Below are positions 34,813 to 43,794 of a DNA stretch of 50,738 nt, piece after piece. The DNA is from an uncultured Verrucomicrobiota bacterium (GTDB taxonomy: Bacteria > Verrucomicrobiota > Kiritimatiellia > Kiritimatiellales > Pontiellaceae). The stretch is from the NCBI GenBank assembly GCA_913065005.1, contig CAJYAJ010000005.1:1-50738 (forward strand), given 5' to 3'. The translations under genes and the position numbers were made by a program. Positions within the stretch are counted from its first letter, which is position 1, and each line of letters opens with the position of its first letter. Under the pieces are notes generated by a model that was not told the origin of the DNA, ran no database searches, and worked only from the letters and a program-made list of their open reading frames with translations.

Positions 34813-34995
34813 TTAAACGCCTTCGGTGCGAACAGCGGTTCGGATCTCCTTGGTGTTCATATGGAGTAACTGCTCTTCGGTGTAGCCGGCTTCTGATAGC
34901 CGTCGCTTTTGTTCCAGTACCCGACGACGTTTTAGTCGTGGCTTTTTAACCGGACGCCGCAATGGCTTTTTGCGCATGGCTCTTCTAATTCTCAT
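34813..34995 (-). CDS. Small very basic protein, ribosome-associated candidate
   Basis: 60 residues, about one third Lys/Arg, concentrated in the first 31 residues; the C-terminal half (AGYTEEQLLHMNTKEIRTAV) is a short acidic/polar helix. The ribosome-binding AGGAGA is about ten bases before ATG 34995, and a terminator follows, so it is a single-gene unit. Size, charge and own strong signals suggest a ribosomal or nucleic-acid-binding protein, but I do not recognise a named family. Confidence 0.75.
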   Translation of the reverse strand: MRIRRAMRKKPLRRPVKKPRLKRRRVLEQKRRLSEAGYTEEQLLHMNTKEIRTAVRTEGV

Positions 34996-35084
34996 GATTC
35001 TTTATCTCCTGTGCCAAAATTGATCGGACAACCTAGCGATAGTGGAGGGGAGGCGCAATCTTTTATCACTAGTTTTTAGAGTAC

Positions 35085-35603
35085 TTATCTTCTTTTTTCA
35101 GAATATGGTGGGGCGAGGAGGGTAGTGGACGCTTCTGGAATCTGTGTCCAGCAGGTGGCGTTGATTTCTAAGTGAACGAGTCCGCAGGTGGGCAGATCAC
35201 CCAGAAAGGTTCTGGCAAGCCGACTGGCGAGTTGACTGATGGAGGGGTTGTGCCCGATGAGGAGTAAGATGGTAATAGCATTGGATTGCTCCTCAATCCG
35301 TTGGAGAAGGGTGCTAGCGTATGCGCCGTAGAGGGTGGGTTCTATTCTTATATTGGTTGGAGGAAGCTGGAGTTTTTCGAGTGTTTGTTGGGTCCGTTGG
35401 GCGGGACTGCAGAGAATGCGATCTGGCGTGCCGATCGTGGTTTGAATGTAGTGTCCGATCTGATGGGCATGGTCTTTTCCGCTGGGGAGTAGCAACCGAT
35501 CAATATCGGCTTTTGATGTGCTCATTCCTTCTGATTTTGCATGCCGAAGTAGTAGCAATTGTTTCTTGAGGGGCCTGTTCAATGGGCGCCTTTTTTTAGG
35601 CAC
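35085..35603 (-). CDS. sixA: SixA-like phosphohistidine phosphatase
   Basis: 172 residues. Histidine phosphatase superfamily: LLRHAKSEG near residue 17-25 carries the catalytic RHxK of the SixA branch, second catalytic His in LIGHNPSIS. E. coli SixA acts on phosphohistidine of HPt or PTS proteins. The first 15 residues are a basic extension (KKRRPLNRPLKKQ) that overlaps the tauE end by 25 bases; a start further in may be used. Confidence 0.88.
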   Translation of the reverse strand: MPKKRRPLNRPLKKQLLLLRHAKSEGMSTSKADIDRLLLPSGKDHAHQIGHYIQTTIGTPDRILCSPAQRTQQTLEKLQLPPTNIRIEPTLYGAYASTLLQRIEEQSNAITILLLIGHNPSISQLASRLARTFLGDLPTCGLVHLEINATCWTQIPEASTTLLAPPYSEKRR

Positions 35604-36400
35604 ATCATGATGGCTCCTAAAATAACGAGTCCGAGAACGATCGATCGTAATAATAGATCGGGTAATTTAACGGAGAGTCGGCTGCCAAAGTAGACGCCAA
35701 GGGTTGACCCGAGTGACATGATGAGTGCGGTTGGCAGGTCGAGTTCGCCGCGAGCTCCAAATGTGATGGATGTGATGGCCGTCATAACGAAGGCGAGGAA
35801 GATGGCGCTTCCAACCGTTTGGCTGGCGGAGAGTCCAAATAAAATAATGAGAATGGGAACAACAAGCACTCCTCCGCCAATGGCGGTGGCTCCAACGAGA
35901 GCGCCGCAGATGGCTCCAACTAAGATCGCTAAACCGCTTCTTACCCGCGGATAGTGGTAGAGTTTCTGCGCGATTTGGCTTTGTGCAGGGGCGCCTTTTT
36001 TCTGCGAAATCATGTTCCATATCATGAGGATGATCCCGAAGAATATGACGCCAATAATAAAGCTTTCTAGGTGGGCTTTGAAGGCTTGATCTGCACCTTT
36101 GAGGCTGATCCAGCCGGATGTAAAAAGTGTTGCTGGAATGGCGCCGGTAAGAAATTGTTTCGAGAGTGACCAGTCAATGGTTTTCAATTTAATATGGTGG
36201 ATCATGGCGGTAATTTTGGTGAGAAACGCATAAAGCGTAGTGGTGCCTACCGCGACTAATGGGTCGACTTTCAAAAGCACGGTAAGGGCGGGTAAGATTA
36301 AAACGCCTCCGCCGATGCTGGTTAGACCAATACAGAATCCGATAAAGAGTCCGAGCAGGAGTCGGATGAGAATGGCTCCAATTTCTACATTATCAAACAT
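35579..36400 (-). CDS. TauE/SafE (TSUP) family anion exporter
   Basis: 273 residues, eight or so membrane segments in two repeat halves. Each half starts with a glycine motif: GLTSIGGGVLILPAL (about residues 25-39) and GATAIGGGVLVVPIL. TSUP members carry sulfite, sulfoacetate or related organosulfur anions. The direct neighbourhood of sulfite-reducing cysJIH further up the same strand makes a sulfur-anion role plausible, though three unrelated genes lie between. Confidence 0.82.
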   Translation of the reverse strand: MFDNVEIGAILIRLLLGLFIGFCIGLTSIGGGVLILPALTVLLKVDPLVAVGTTTLYAFLTKITAMIHHIKLKTIDWSLSKQFLTGAIPATLFTSGWISLKGADQAFKAHLESFIIGVIFFGIILMIWNMISQKKGAPAQSQIAQKLYHYPRVRSGLAILVGAICGALVGATAIGGGVLVVPILIILFGLSASQTVGSAIFLAFVMTAITSITFGARGELDLPTALIMSLGSTLGVYFGSRLSVKLPDLLLRSIVLGLVILGAIMMCLKKGAH

Positions 36401-36414
36401 GAGGGAGTCCTACC

Positions 36415-37581
36415 TTAGTGTGCCAAAGATGCCGAGACAATTTGTTGGAGTACTTGGCAGGTTTTTAGATATTCATCTATGAGGACATATTCGCTCAGTT
36501 GATGAAAGTTGTGTGCGCCTGTGCCCAGCGTGACAGTGGGGAGCCCTTTTTCATTAAAGTTGTTTGCATCGAGTCCGGCATCCATCACGAGTGGGTTGGG
36601 TTTGAGTCCGATCTGTTCAACGGCTTTCTGGGCGATTTGCACGCAGGGTTCTGATTTTTTTAAGCGGAAGGCGCGGTAGGCGCTTTCGGTTTTGAAGATC
36701 ACATTGCCTGTTTTCCCGTCGCTGTTCTGGGTGGTTTTTGCGGCGCGATCAAACTCATTTTGATAGGTACGGATGATCTGTTCAAGAAAGGGTTGGCTAT
36801 GGCTTCGGCACTCGCCTGTGAGGATGAGGTGATCCATCACTTGATTGCTGGCTTCGCCGCCATTGATGGCGCCTATATTGGAAGTTCCGCATCGATTTCC
36901 TTTTTCTATTTTTCCGAAATAGCCTTTATCTGAGATGGTGGAGATGGCTTTGGCTGCGATTAGTCCAGCGGAGACCCCTTTGTGGGGTTCGAGTCCGGCA
37001 TGGGAACTTATCCCAGTTATGGTGGCTTGCCAGCGAGCAGCGCTCATGGCGCCAATGACGATTTCATTGGGCTCTTGTCCGTCGAGGTTGAAGCCCATAG
37101 CGGGGTTGCCTAAATCGCTGAATCGAACCATGCGTGAACCATGGAGCCCGTTTTCTTCGGCAATGGGAAAAAGCAGGGTGATAGGTGGCCGTGGTGTTTT
37201 TTCTGCCAGCAAGGTTTCTGCGAGAGTTAGAATGGCGGAACAGCCCGAGCGGTCATCTCCTCCGAGACCTGTTTTCCCTTTGGCGATAATCCGTTTTCCT
37301 TTGATAAGGGGTTCGGCTCCACGACAGAGAGGAACGGTATCCATATGTGCGGAGAACATGATGCGCGGTGCCTTCACCGTGCCGGGAATTTGAACAATGA
37401 GATTGCCGATCTCAAAACCCATACCTAATCGTTTGTGGGCGTCGTCATGTTTGATCCAGCTTTTCTTGCAGCCGGCTGCGACCAGTTTTTTCGTCAGATA
37501 TTCAGCGACCAGCCGTTCGCGACCGGTAGGACCTTGGATGGCGAGTAATTCAAGTAGATTTTGAAGGGCTCTCTCTTTCAT
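36415..37581 (-). CDS. M20-family zinc peptidase, PepT-like
   Basis: 388 residues. Two-zinc peptidase: SAHMDTVP (first His, Asp), GKTGLGGDDRSGCS (bridging Asp), AEENGLHGSR (catalytic Glu then Glu ligand), LDGQEPN (Asp) and the C-terminal GAHNFHQ (last His). Arrangement fits peptidase T and related M20B enzymes. Cytoplasmic. ATG follows AAAGGAA. Confidence 0.87.
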   Translation of the reverse strand: MKERALQNLLELLAIQGPTGRERLVAEYLTKKLVAAGCKKSWIKHDDAHKRLGMGFEIGNLIVQIPGTVKAPRIMFSAHMDTVPLCRGAEPLIKGKRIIAKGKTGLGGDDRSGCSAILTLAETLLAEKTPRPPITLLFPIAEENGLHGSRMVRFSDLGNPAMGFNLDGQEPNEIVIGAMSAARWQATITGISSHAGLEPHKGVSAGLIAAKAISTISDKGYFGKIEKGNRCGTSNIGAINGGEASNQVMDHLILTGECRSHSQPFLEQIIRTYQNEFDRAAKTTQNSDGKTGNVIFKTESAYRAFRLKKSEPCVQIAQKAVEQIGLKPNPLVMDAGLDANNFNEKGLPTVTLGTGAHNFHQLSEYVLIDEYLKTCQVLQQIVSASLAH

Positions 37582-37630
37582 TTTATTCCTTTCGATTCGA
37601 TTTGTATGATTAACGTTTTACCGTAACCGA

Positions 37631-39397
37631 TTATTGTATGGCGTCTAGCTCTTCCCACCGTTGGTATGCGTGTTCCAGCTCTAGAGGAAGAGATTCGGCG
37701 CGTTGATTGGCAGTAGAGATATCTTCTTTGTTGTTACGGTAGAAGGCGGGATCACTCATTTGAATTTGAAGCTGTTCCAGTTCTGTTTCGAGTTTTTCGA
37801 TGGTGGCAGGAAGGGTGTTGAGCTCTTCTTTTTCACGATTGCTGAGTTTGCGTTTACCTGTTTTTTGCGTGGATGATAGCGCGATGGGTTTGGATTGGAT
37901 GGGTTCTGGTTTGATCCGTTGATCTAGCCAGTCATCATACCCTCCGACATAGGTTTTTAGAACGCCGTTGCCTTCAAAGACAATGGTGCTGCTTACCACG
38001 TTATTGAGAAAGGTGCGGTCATGGCTGACGAGTAGGAGGGTGCCATCATATTGAACCAGAAGTTCTTCGAGGAGTTCGAGGGTCTCTACATCAAGATCAT
38101 TGGTCGGCTCATCGAGGACCAGCACATTAGCGGGTCGGGTGAAGAGTTTAGCGAGGAGCAATCGATTCCTTTCGCCACCAGAGAGGACACGTGCTTTTTG
38201 GCGGGCCCGATCGGGCGCAAAAAGAAAATCTTGAAGATAACCGAGTACATGTTTGGAGCGTCCGTTGATGGTGATGGATTCTTCGGGGCTGACGTTTTCG
38301 GCAACGGTTTTTTGATCATCGATGGTGGCACGATGTTGATCAAAATAAGCGACTTCGAGTTTAGTGCCATGTTTGACGGTGCCTTGTTGGGGTTCTAGTT
38401 GGCCGAGCAGGAGTTGGATGAGTGTGGATTTTCCGCACCCATTGGGTCCGATGATGCCGATTTTATCGCCCCGCATTATATCGGTGTGGAAGCCAGTTAC
38501 AATCGGAAGATGTTCATAGGCATAGGAGAGGTTGTTGACGGCAACTACTTTACGTCCAGATAGTTCGGCTTCGTTGAGGTTGAGTTGAGCGGTTCCGGAA
38601 CGTTCACGTCGTTGCCGCCGTTCAAGCCGCATTTGTTCAAGTGCACGAACTCGTCCTTCATTTCTTGTTCGTCGGGCTTTAATACCTTTTCGAATCCATG
38701 TTTCTTCTTGGGCAAGTTTTTTATCGAACTGTGCCCATTGCTCTGCTTCGCCGTCGAGCAGGGCTTGTTTGCGTTTTAAATAGGTTTCGTAGTCGCAGGC
38801 CCATGAGTGGAGATTGCCGCGATCGAGTTCGATTATGCGGGTGGCGAGTTTGCGGAGAAAGGTTCGGTCGTGCGTTACCACGATGAGGGAGCCGCGGAAG
38901 CGTAGGAGAAATTGCTCGAGCCATTGGATTGATTCTATGTCGAGGTGGTTGGTGGGCTCGTCTAAGATGAGTAAATCGGGTTCGCATACCAGTGCTTTAG
39001 CTAGCAGAGCACGGCGCTTTTGTCCGCCAGAGAGCTGTTTAAAGAGAAGAGGGTTTTCCAAGCCGACAATTGAGATGGCGCGATCGATGGCTTGTTGGGT
39101 TTCCCAGGATTCTTCGTCTTCGGTGAAGTCGCTTCGAAGGAGATCTTCGATGGTGCCTTGCAGTTGATCGGGGACATTTTGCTGGAGGGCGCGAATTTTT
39201 AGACCGGGCTGCGGGATTAGTGAACCTGCATCAGATTCAAGTTCACCGGCTATGATCTTCAGTAGGGTGGATTTGCCTTCCCCATTTCGACCGACCATAA
39301 AGATACGTTCGTTGCGTTCAATCTGTAATGTGGCTTGATCGAGAAGTAGGGGGCCGCCGAAGGCTTTACTGATTTGTTGAATGCTGAGAAGTGCCAT
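37631..39397 (-). CDS. uup: ABC-F family ATPase, Uup-like
   Basis: 588 residues. Two ABC cassettes with Walker A GRNGEGKST and GPNGCGKST, signatures LSGGQKRR and LSGGERNR, Walker B LDEPTNHLD and LDEPTNDLD, no membrane segment. A C-terminal coiled coil (LPATIEKLETELEQLQIQMS) identifies Uup rather than EttA. ABC-F proteins act on stalled ribosomes; Uup is also linked to precise transposon excision. Starts nine bases after the cysH stop. Confidence 0.9.
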   Translation of the reverse strand: MALLSIQQISKAFGGPLLLDQATLQIERNERIFMVGRNGEGKSTLLKIIAGELESDAGSLIPQPGLKIRALQQNVPDQLQGTIEDLLRSDFTEDEESWETQQAIDRAISIVGLENPLLFKQLSGGQKRRALLAKALVCEPDLLILDEPTNHLDIESIQWLEQFLLRFRGSLIVVTHDRTFLRKLATRIIELDRGNLHSWACDYETYLKRKQALLDGEAEQWAQFDKKLAQEETWIRKGIKARRTRNEGRVRALEQMRLERRQRRERSGTAQLNLNEAELSGRKVVAVNNLSYAYEHLPIVTGFHTDIMRGDKIGIIGPNGCGKSTLIQLLLGQLEPQQGTVKHGTKLEVAYFDQHRATIDDQKTVAENVSPEESITINGRSKHVLGYLQDFLFAPDRARQKARVLSGGERNRLLLAKLFTRPANVLVLDEPTNDLDVETLELLEELLVQYDGTLLLVSHDRTFLNNVVSSTIVFEGNGVLKTYVGGYDDWLDQRIKPEPIQSKPIALSSTQKTGKRKLSNREKEELNTLPATIEKLETELEQLQIQMSDPAFYRNNKEDISTANQRAESLPLELEHAYQRWEELDAIQ

Positions 39398-39406
39398 GGG
39401 TTTAAG

Positions 39407-40111
39407 CTAGATGCCGCCGCCTTGATTGAAGTCGAGGTGCAATCCGCATTCGCGTTTGAGTCCGTGGAAGCGGGTTTCTTCGGCGGTCATATTTTCTGCT
39501 AATGGGATGGAAGTGTGCCAATCGCCTACCGAGACATATCCTTTTTCTTTTAAGGGGTGTGGGGGTAAATCGAAGGCTTTTAGATAGGCTTCCACTTGTT
39601 GATCATCCCAATCGATGATGGGATAGATTTTGATCCAGTTGTTCTGTTCTTCTATGGCGGGACGTTCGCTTCGGCTTTGCGATTGTTTGCGGCGAATTCC
39701 GGAAATCCACGCCGTGGCTTGGAGCTCTTCGAGAGCTCGTTGCATGGGTTCGACTTTATTGATCTGATTATATTTTTCAAGACCTATTTCGCCTTGTTCC
39801 CATAGGTTGCCGTATTGCTCTTCTTGTTGTGCGGCGGGTATGTTGGAGCGATATGTTTTAATGTTTAATTGGAGTTGATCGGTTAGTATTTTTGCGTAGG
39901 CGTAGGTCTCTGGGAAGAGGTGTCCGGTATCGATAAAGATGATCGGAATTTCAGGAAGTTGTTGCTTCACCAGATGAAGCATGACGGCGCTTTGGATGCC
40001 GAAGCTGGTGCTCATGATTAAGCCAGATCCGTATTGGTTTTGCGCATGAGCAATCCGTTGATGTGCGCTCATGTGCTCGAGTGCTTGTGCCGTACTGAGA
40101 TCGAGGGTCAT
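39407..40111 (-). CDS. cysH: Phosphoadenylyl-sulfate (PAPS) reductase
   Basis: 234 residues. Reduces PAPS to sulfite. P-loop-like STSFGIQSAVM, the LFPETYAYA region, and the catalytic C-terminal KRECGLH. The protein has just this one Cys; APS-type reductases have additional CC...CxxC cysteines for an iron-sulfur cluster. So it is the PAPS type and needs APS kinase (cysC) elsewhere. ATG overlaps the cysI stop by four bases. Confidence 0.93.
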   Translation of the reverse strand: MTLDLSTAQALEHMSAHQRIAHAQNQYGSGLIMSTSFGIQSAVMLHLVKQQLPEIPIIFIDTGHLFPETYAYAKILTDQLQLNIKTYRSNIPAAQQEEQYGNLWEQGEIGLEKYNQINKVEPMQRALEELQATAWISGIRRKQSQSRSERPAIEEQNNWIKIYPIIDWDDQQVEAYLKAFDLPPHPLKEKGYVSVGDWHTSIPLAENMTAEETRFHGLKRECGLHLDFNQGGGI

Positions 40112-41814
40112 TGAGCCAGTCCGGTTTTGAATTCTCGACCATCATATACGGCAGGTACTACGTTGGTTCGAATCAGAAAGTCGCCGAAGCCTTCTTCGGC
40201 TTCGCGTTCTGAGGCGTAGCGTTCGAATAGGGGGTCGATTTCAGCAAGAATTTGATCTTCATCGATATTTTCTCGATAGAGTTGTACGAGGCGAGTGCCT
40301 TTGCCGTCGCCTCCTAAATAGAGATTATATTTGCCGGGGGCTTTTCCTACAAAGGCGATTTCGGCGAGATAGGGACGTGCACATCCGTTGGGGCAACCGG
40401 TCATGCGAATGGTGATGGGTTGTTCGGCAAGCCCGTGTTTATTGGCTAGGTTTTCTAGTTTTGTAATGAGATCGGGCAAATATCGTTCCGCTTCTGCCAT
40501 GGCGAGTGTGCAGGTGGGCAGGGCGACACATGCCATGCTGTTTTCTCGCAACCGGCTGACGTCGCGCAGTAAACCGTGTTCGCGGGCGAGGGCTTCAATG
40601 GCTTCTTTTTTCTTGGTTTCAACTTCAGCAATCACCAGATTTTGGGTGGCGGTCATGCGGAAGTCGCCGCCATGAAGATCGGCAATTTGTAGCAATCCTT
40701 GTAGCATTTGCGGTCCATCGGGTTTGTCTGTGATGCGGCCGTGCTCGATGAAGAGCGTTAGGTTGGAGGTGCCGTTGGCATTCTCGGTCCAACCGAAGCG
40801 ATCGGAGTGCATCGTGAACGTGTAGGGCTCTTCGGGCGCAAAGGTGATGCCGGATCTTTTTTCGACTTCGGCTTTGAAGAGGTCGACGCCCATGCGGTCG
40901 ACGGTATATTTGAGTCGGGCTTGTTTGCGATCGGTTCGATTGCCGTTGTCGCGTTGGGTGGTGACGACGGCTTCGGCAATCGGGCAAATCTGATCGGGGG
41001 TGATGAAACCTAAGTTTTTGGCGATTTGTGGATAGGTGCCGGGTGTGCTGTGGCTGCATCCCATTCCCCCCCCGACGAGGACATCATAGCCTGCGAGTTC
41101 GCCGTCTTTGACGATGGCAACAAAGCTGAGGTCGTTGCCGTTAACATCGACATCGTTGTGAGGAGGCACGGCTACGGCAATTTTAAATTTACGGGGCAGA
41201 TAAGTGGCACCGTAGATCGGTTCAATCTCTTCTTTCACATCTGCGATCTTCTCTTGGTCGAGCCAGATCTCATGATAGGCTTGTGTGGCAGGAAGCAGGT
41301 GGGTGCTGATTGAGGTTGCATCTTCGTAGACGCGTGCGTGAAGGCTAGATTCAACGGGATTGCTGTTACATAGCACATTGCGGTTTACGTCTCCACAAGC
41401 AGCGATGGAGTCGATGAAGGCTTTGTTGATGCCTTGAATGAGGGGTTTCACATTCTTTTTGAGAATGCCGTGATATTGGAAGGTTTGGCGGGTGGTGAGT
41501 CGGAGGCCTCCGCCGGTTAGTTCGCGTGCAATGGCATCGATGGCTTTCCATTGTTCGGCACGAATGACGCCGCCGGGTACGCGGGCTCGCAGCATGAAGG
41601 TGAAGAGGGGCTCTAATTTTTGCTGACGTCTTTCGTCGCGAATGTCGCGGTCATCTTGTTGATAGAAGCCGTGAAATTTGGTGAGCTGTGTATCGTCTTC
41701 TTCAAGCGATCCCGTGATGGCTTTGTGTAAGCCCTCTTCGATGGTGCCTCGGAGGTTACCACTTTTTTCTTTGATGCCTTCGACGGGTGTTAAGTCTGCT
41801 TCTTTTTCACTCAT
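40108..41814 (-). CDS. cysI: Sulfite reductase (NADPH) hemoprotein, beta subunit
   Basis: 568 residues, E. coli CysI 570. Reduces sulfite to sulfide with siroheme and a 4Fe-4S cluster. The four cluster cysteines appear in CVALPTC and TGCPNGCARP (C-x5-C ... C-x3-C). Duplicated ferrite reductase-like halves; DDRDIRDER and RLTTRQTFQYHG early. Starts 12 bases after cysJ. Siroheme synthesis genes are not in the window. Confidence 0.96.
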   Translation of the reverse strand: MSEKEADLTPVEGIKEKSGNLRGTIEEGLHKAITGSLEEDDTQLTKFHGFYQQDDRDIRDERRQQKLEPLFTFMLRARVPGGVIRAEQWKAIDAIARELTGGGLRLTTRQTFQYHGILKKNVKPLIQGINKAFIDSIAACGDVNRNVLCNSNPVESSLHARVYEDATSISTHLLPATQAYHEIWLDQEKIADVKEEIEPIYGATYLPRKFKIAVAVPPHNDVDVNGNDLSFVAIVKDGELAGYDVLVGGGMGCSHSTPGTYPQIAKNLGFITPDQICPIAEAVVTTQRDNGNRTDRKQARLKYTVDRMGVDLFKAEVEKRSGITFAPEEPYTFTMHSDRFGWTENANGTSNLTLFIEHGRITDKPDGPQMLQGLLQIADLHGGDFRMTATQNLVIAEVETKKKEAIEALAREHGLLRDVSRLRENSMACVALPTCTLAMAEAERYLPDLITKLENLANKHGLAEQPITIRMTGCPNGCARPYLAEIAFVGKAPGKYNLYLGGDGKGTRLVQLYRENIDEDQILAEIDPLFERYASEREAEEGFGDFLIRTNVVPAVYDGREFKTGLAQ

Positions 41815-41826
41815 AGTCAGGTTCCT

Positions 41827-43620
41827 TTAATACACATCTTTTTGGTATCGCCCATCCCGCCGAAGTTGATCGAGGGTCTCGGCGGCTTGTTCGGGGGTTT
41901 GATTTCCTTGTTCTTCAATCACGGCTAAGAGTGCCTGATGAACATCTTTTGCCATGCGGCTTTCATCGCCACAGATATAGATGTGGGCGCCGCGATTCAT
42001 CCAGTTCCAAAGTTCTTCGGCTTGTTCGAGGATGCGATGTTGAACGTAGATTTTTTCAGCTTGGTCGCGAGAGAAGGCGAGGTCGATTCGTGTGAGGATG
42101 CCTTCGTCCATCCATGTTTGCCATTCGGTTTGATATAAAAAATCTTCCGTGAAGTGGGGATTGCCAAAAAAGAGCCAATTATCCCCTGTGGCTTCGGTGG
42201 CGGCGCGTTCTTGCACAAATGCTCGAAATGGAGCGATGCCGGTTCCGGGACCGATCATAATGATGGGGGTGTCTGGATTGGTTGGAAGCCGAAAGTGGTC
42301 GCTGGCTTCAACATAGACTGATATTTCGGCACCGGGCTGAAGCTGGCTTAGGTGACCGGAGGCCCCGCCGAGGTGGTGAAATCCGTAGGCTTCATATTCG
42401 ACAACGCCTACGGTGAGGTGGACTTCTTCTTCGACCTCTGCTTGTGCTGAGGCGATGGAGTAGAGTCGGGGGGTAAGTTTGCGAAGGGTGCTGATGAGGG
42501 CATCAGCGGTGAGTGTGGTGGGGTATTCGTGAATGACGTCGATGATTTGCCGGTCGGTGATGTAGGCTTGAAGTTTTTCTGCATCGCTTGCAATGGCACG
42601 CAGTTCGGCTTGGTTGGTGAGTTCGGCATAGTCTTGGACAAAAGCGGGGTGAAGTTGGGTTAGTTCATAGGTTTGTTCAAGTGCTGATTGAATCGATTGT
42701 TTTTCATCATTTATTTCAACGGTATCGGTGGGACGAATGCCTGTTTTTTCTAGCAACCCTTCAACGAGTTCGGGGCTATTTTTAAACCAGACGCCTAACG
42801 AATCACCTGCTTGGTAGATTAGCCCGGATTCTTCGAGGTCGATTTCGATATGGCGAATGTCTTTTTCTGAATGACGTCCGGTGATTTTTTGGTTGGTGAG
42901 GAGTTGGGTTTGAAGGGGCTTCTTGCGGGTGTATTTCACACTTGCTGCTGGGGCTGCAAAGGAAATGGGTGCCGTTGCAGTTGCGGGTGCACTTGGTAGG
43001 ATTTCTTTGAGCGTGGCTATGCTAGAGGCGATCCATGCTTCGGCGTCATCATCAAAGTCAACGTCGAGGTCAATTCGGTCAAACAGGCGTTTGCCGCCAA
43101 GCTCTTCGAGGCGGGTGTCAAAATCTTTTCCTGTTTTGCAGTAAAACTCATAGCTGCTGTCTCCAAGTGCGCAGACGGCAAAGCGTGTTTCTTTGAGTTT
43201 TGGGGCTTTGCTTCCATTGAGAAAGTCGACGAAATTAAGGGCGTCGTCGGGCGGATCTCCTTCGCCTTGCGTGCTGACAAGCACGACTAAGTTTTTGGTT
43301 TTTTTGAGATTTTTCTCTTTAAATTTTCCCATGGAGACGAGGTCGGTTGCGATGCCTTCGGCTTGGGCCGCTTCGTTGAGTTCTTCGGCGATTGAGCGGG
43401 CATTGCCGGTTTGAGAGCCGTATAAAATCGTGAGGACGTGATCGCCACCGACTTCTGTGGTCGTTGGCACGATGCCTCCTTGTGCTGCGATGCCGGTGAG
43501 ATATCCGCCAAGCCAGCTCTGTTGGGTGGGTGAGAGTGAGCCGGTTAATTGATGCAGTTGTGCGATAATCTGTGGATCAATTCCAATAGAATCGCTATTT
43601 TGGTTTTGCGGTTGTGCCAT
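41827..43620 (-). CDS. cysJ: Sulfite reductase (NADPH) flavoprotein, alpha subunit
   Basis: 597 residues, E. coli CysJ 599. Brings electrons from NADPH to CysI. N-terminal flavodoxin domain (about residues 66-205, TILYGSQTGNARSIAEELNE), FAD-binding middle (RLYSIASAQ), then NADPH-binding GPGTGIAPFRAF and the C-terminal RYQKDVY. First gene of cysJIH. The upstream 174 bases are A+T-rich with repeated TACG-containing elements. Confidence 0.95.
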   Translation of the reverse strand: MAQPQNQNSDSIGIDPQIIAQLHQLTGSLSPTQQSWLGGYLTGIAAQGGIVPTTTEVGGDHVLTILYGSQTGNARSIAEELNEAAQAEGIATDLVSMGKFKEKNLKKTKNLVVLVSTQGEGDPPDDALNFVDFLNGSKAPKLKETRFAVCALGDSSYEFYCKTGKDFDTRLEELGGKRLFDRIDLDVDFDDDAEAWIASSIATLKEILPSAPATATAPISFAAPAASVKYTRKKPLQTQLLTNQKITGRHSEKDIRHIEIDLEESGLIYQAGDSLGVWFKNSPELVEGLLEKTGIRPTDTVEINDEKQSIQSALEQTYELTQLHPAFVQDYAELTNQAELRAIASDAEKLQAYITDRQIIDVIHEYPTTLTADALISTLRKLTPRLYSIASAQAEVEEEVHLTVGVVEYEAYGFHHLGGASGHLSQLQPGAEISVYVEASDHFRLPTNPDTPIIMIGPGTGIAPFRAFVQERAATEATGDNWLFFGNPHFTEDFLYQTEWQTWMDEGILTRIDLAFSRDQAEKIYVQHRILEQAEELWNWMNRGAHIYICGDESRMAKDVHQALLAVIEEQGNQTPEQAAETLDQLRRDGRYQKDVY

Positions 43621-43794
43621 CTCTATTCTCTTTTTACAAAAGGGTTTCTTAACGCTGTTTTTTTGTTTCTAGATCTAATACGTTTTTATCGTGCATAAAA
43701 TTACGTTAATTTATTTAGGAAGCAACTTTAAAAGCAAAAAACTGTACACAAAATACGGAATTAAAATACGTACAAAATTATACGGATTTAAAAT
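43621..43794. promoter_or_regulatory. Divergent control region, cysJIH / menaquinone operon
   Basis: A+T-rich. Inverted repeat AAATTA-CGT-TAATTT (43698-43712). Two near-identical direct repeats, TACGGAATTAAAAT (43754-43767) and TACGGATTTAAAAT (43781-43794), 27 bases apart, with another AAAATACGTAC between. The second repeat touches the mqnD start codon, and no ribosome-binding site is visible for mqnD. It looks like a regulator-binding area for one or both operons. Confidence 0.5.

Noticed and set aside
43754-43794. CRISPR-like short repeats
   Set aside because: Only two 14-base copies with no regular spacers; better explained as operator-like direct repeats.
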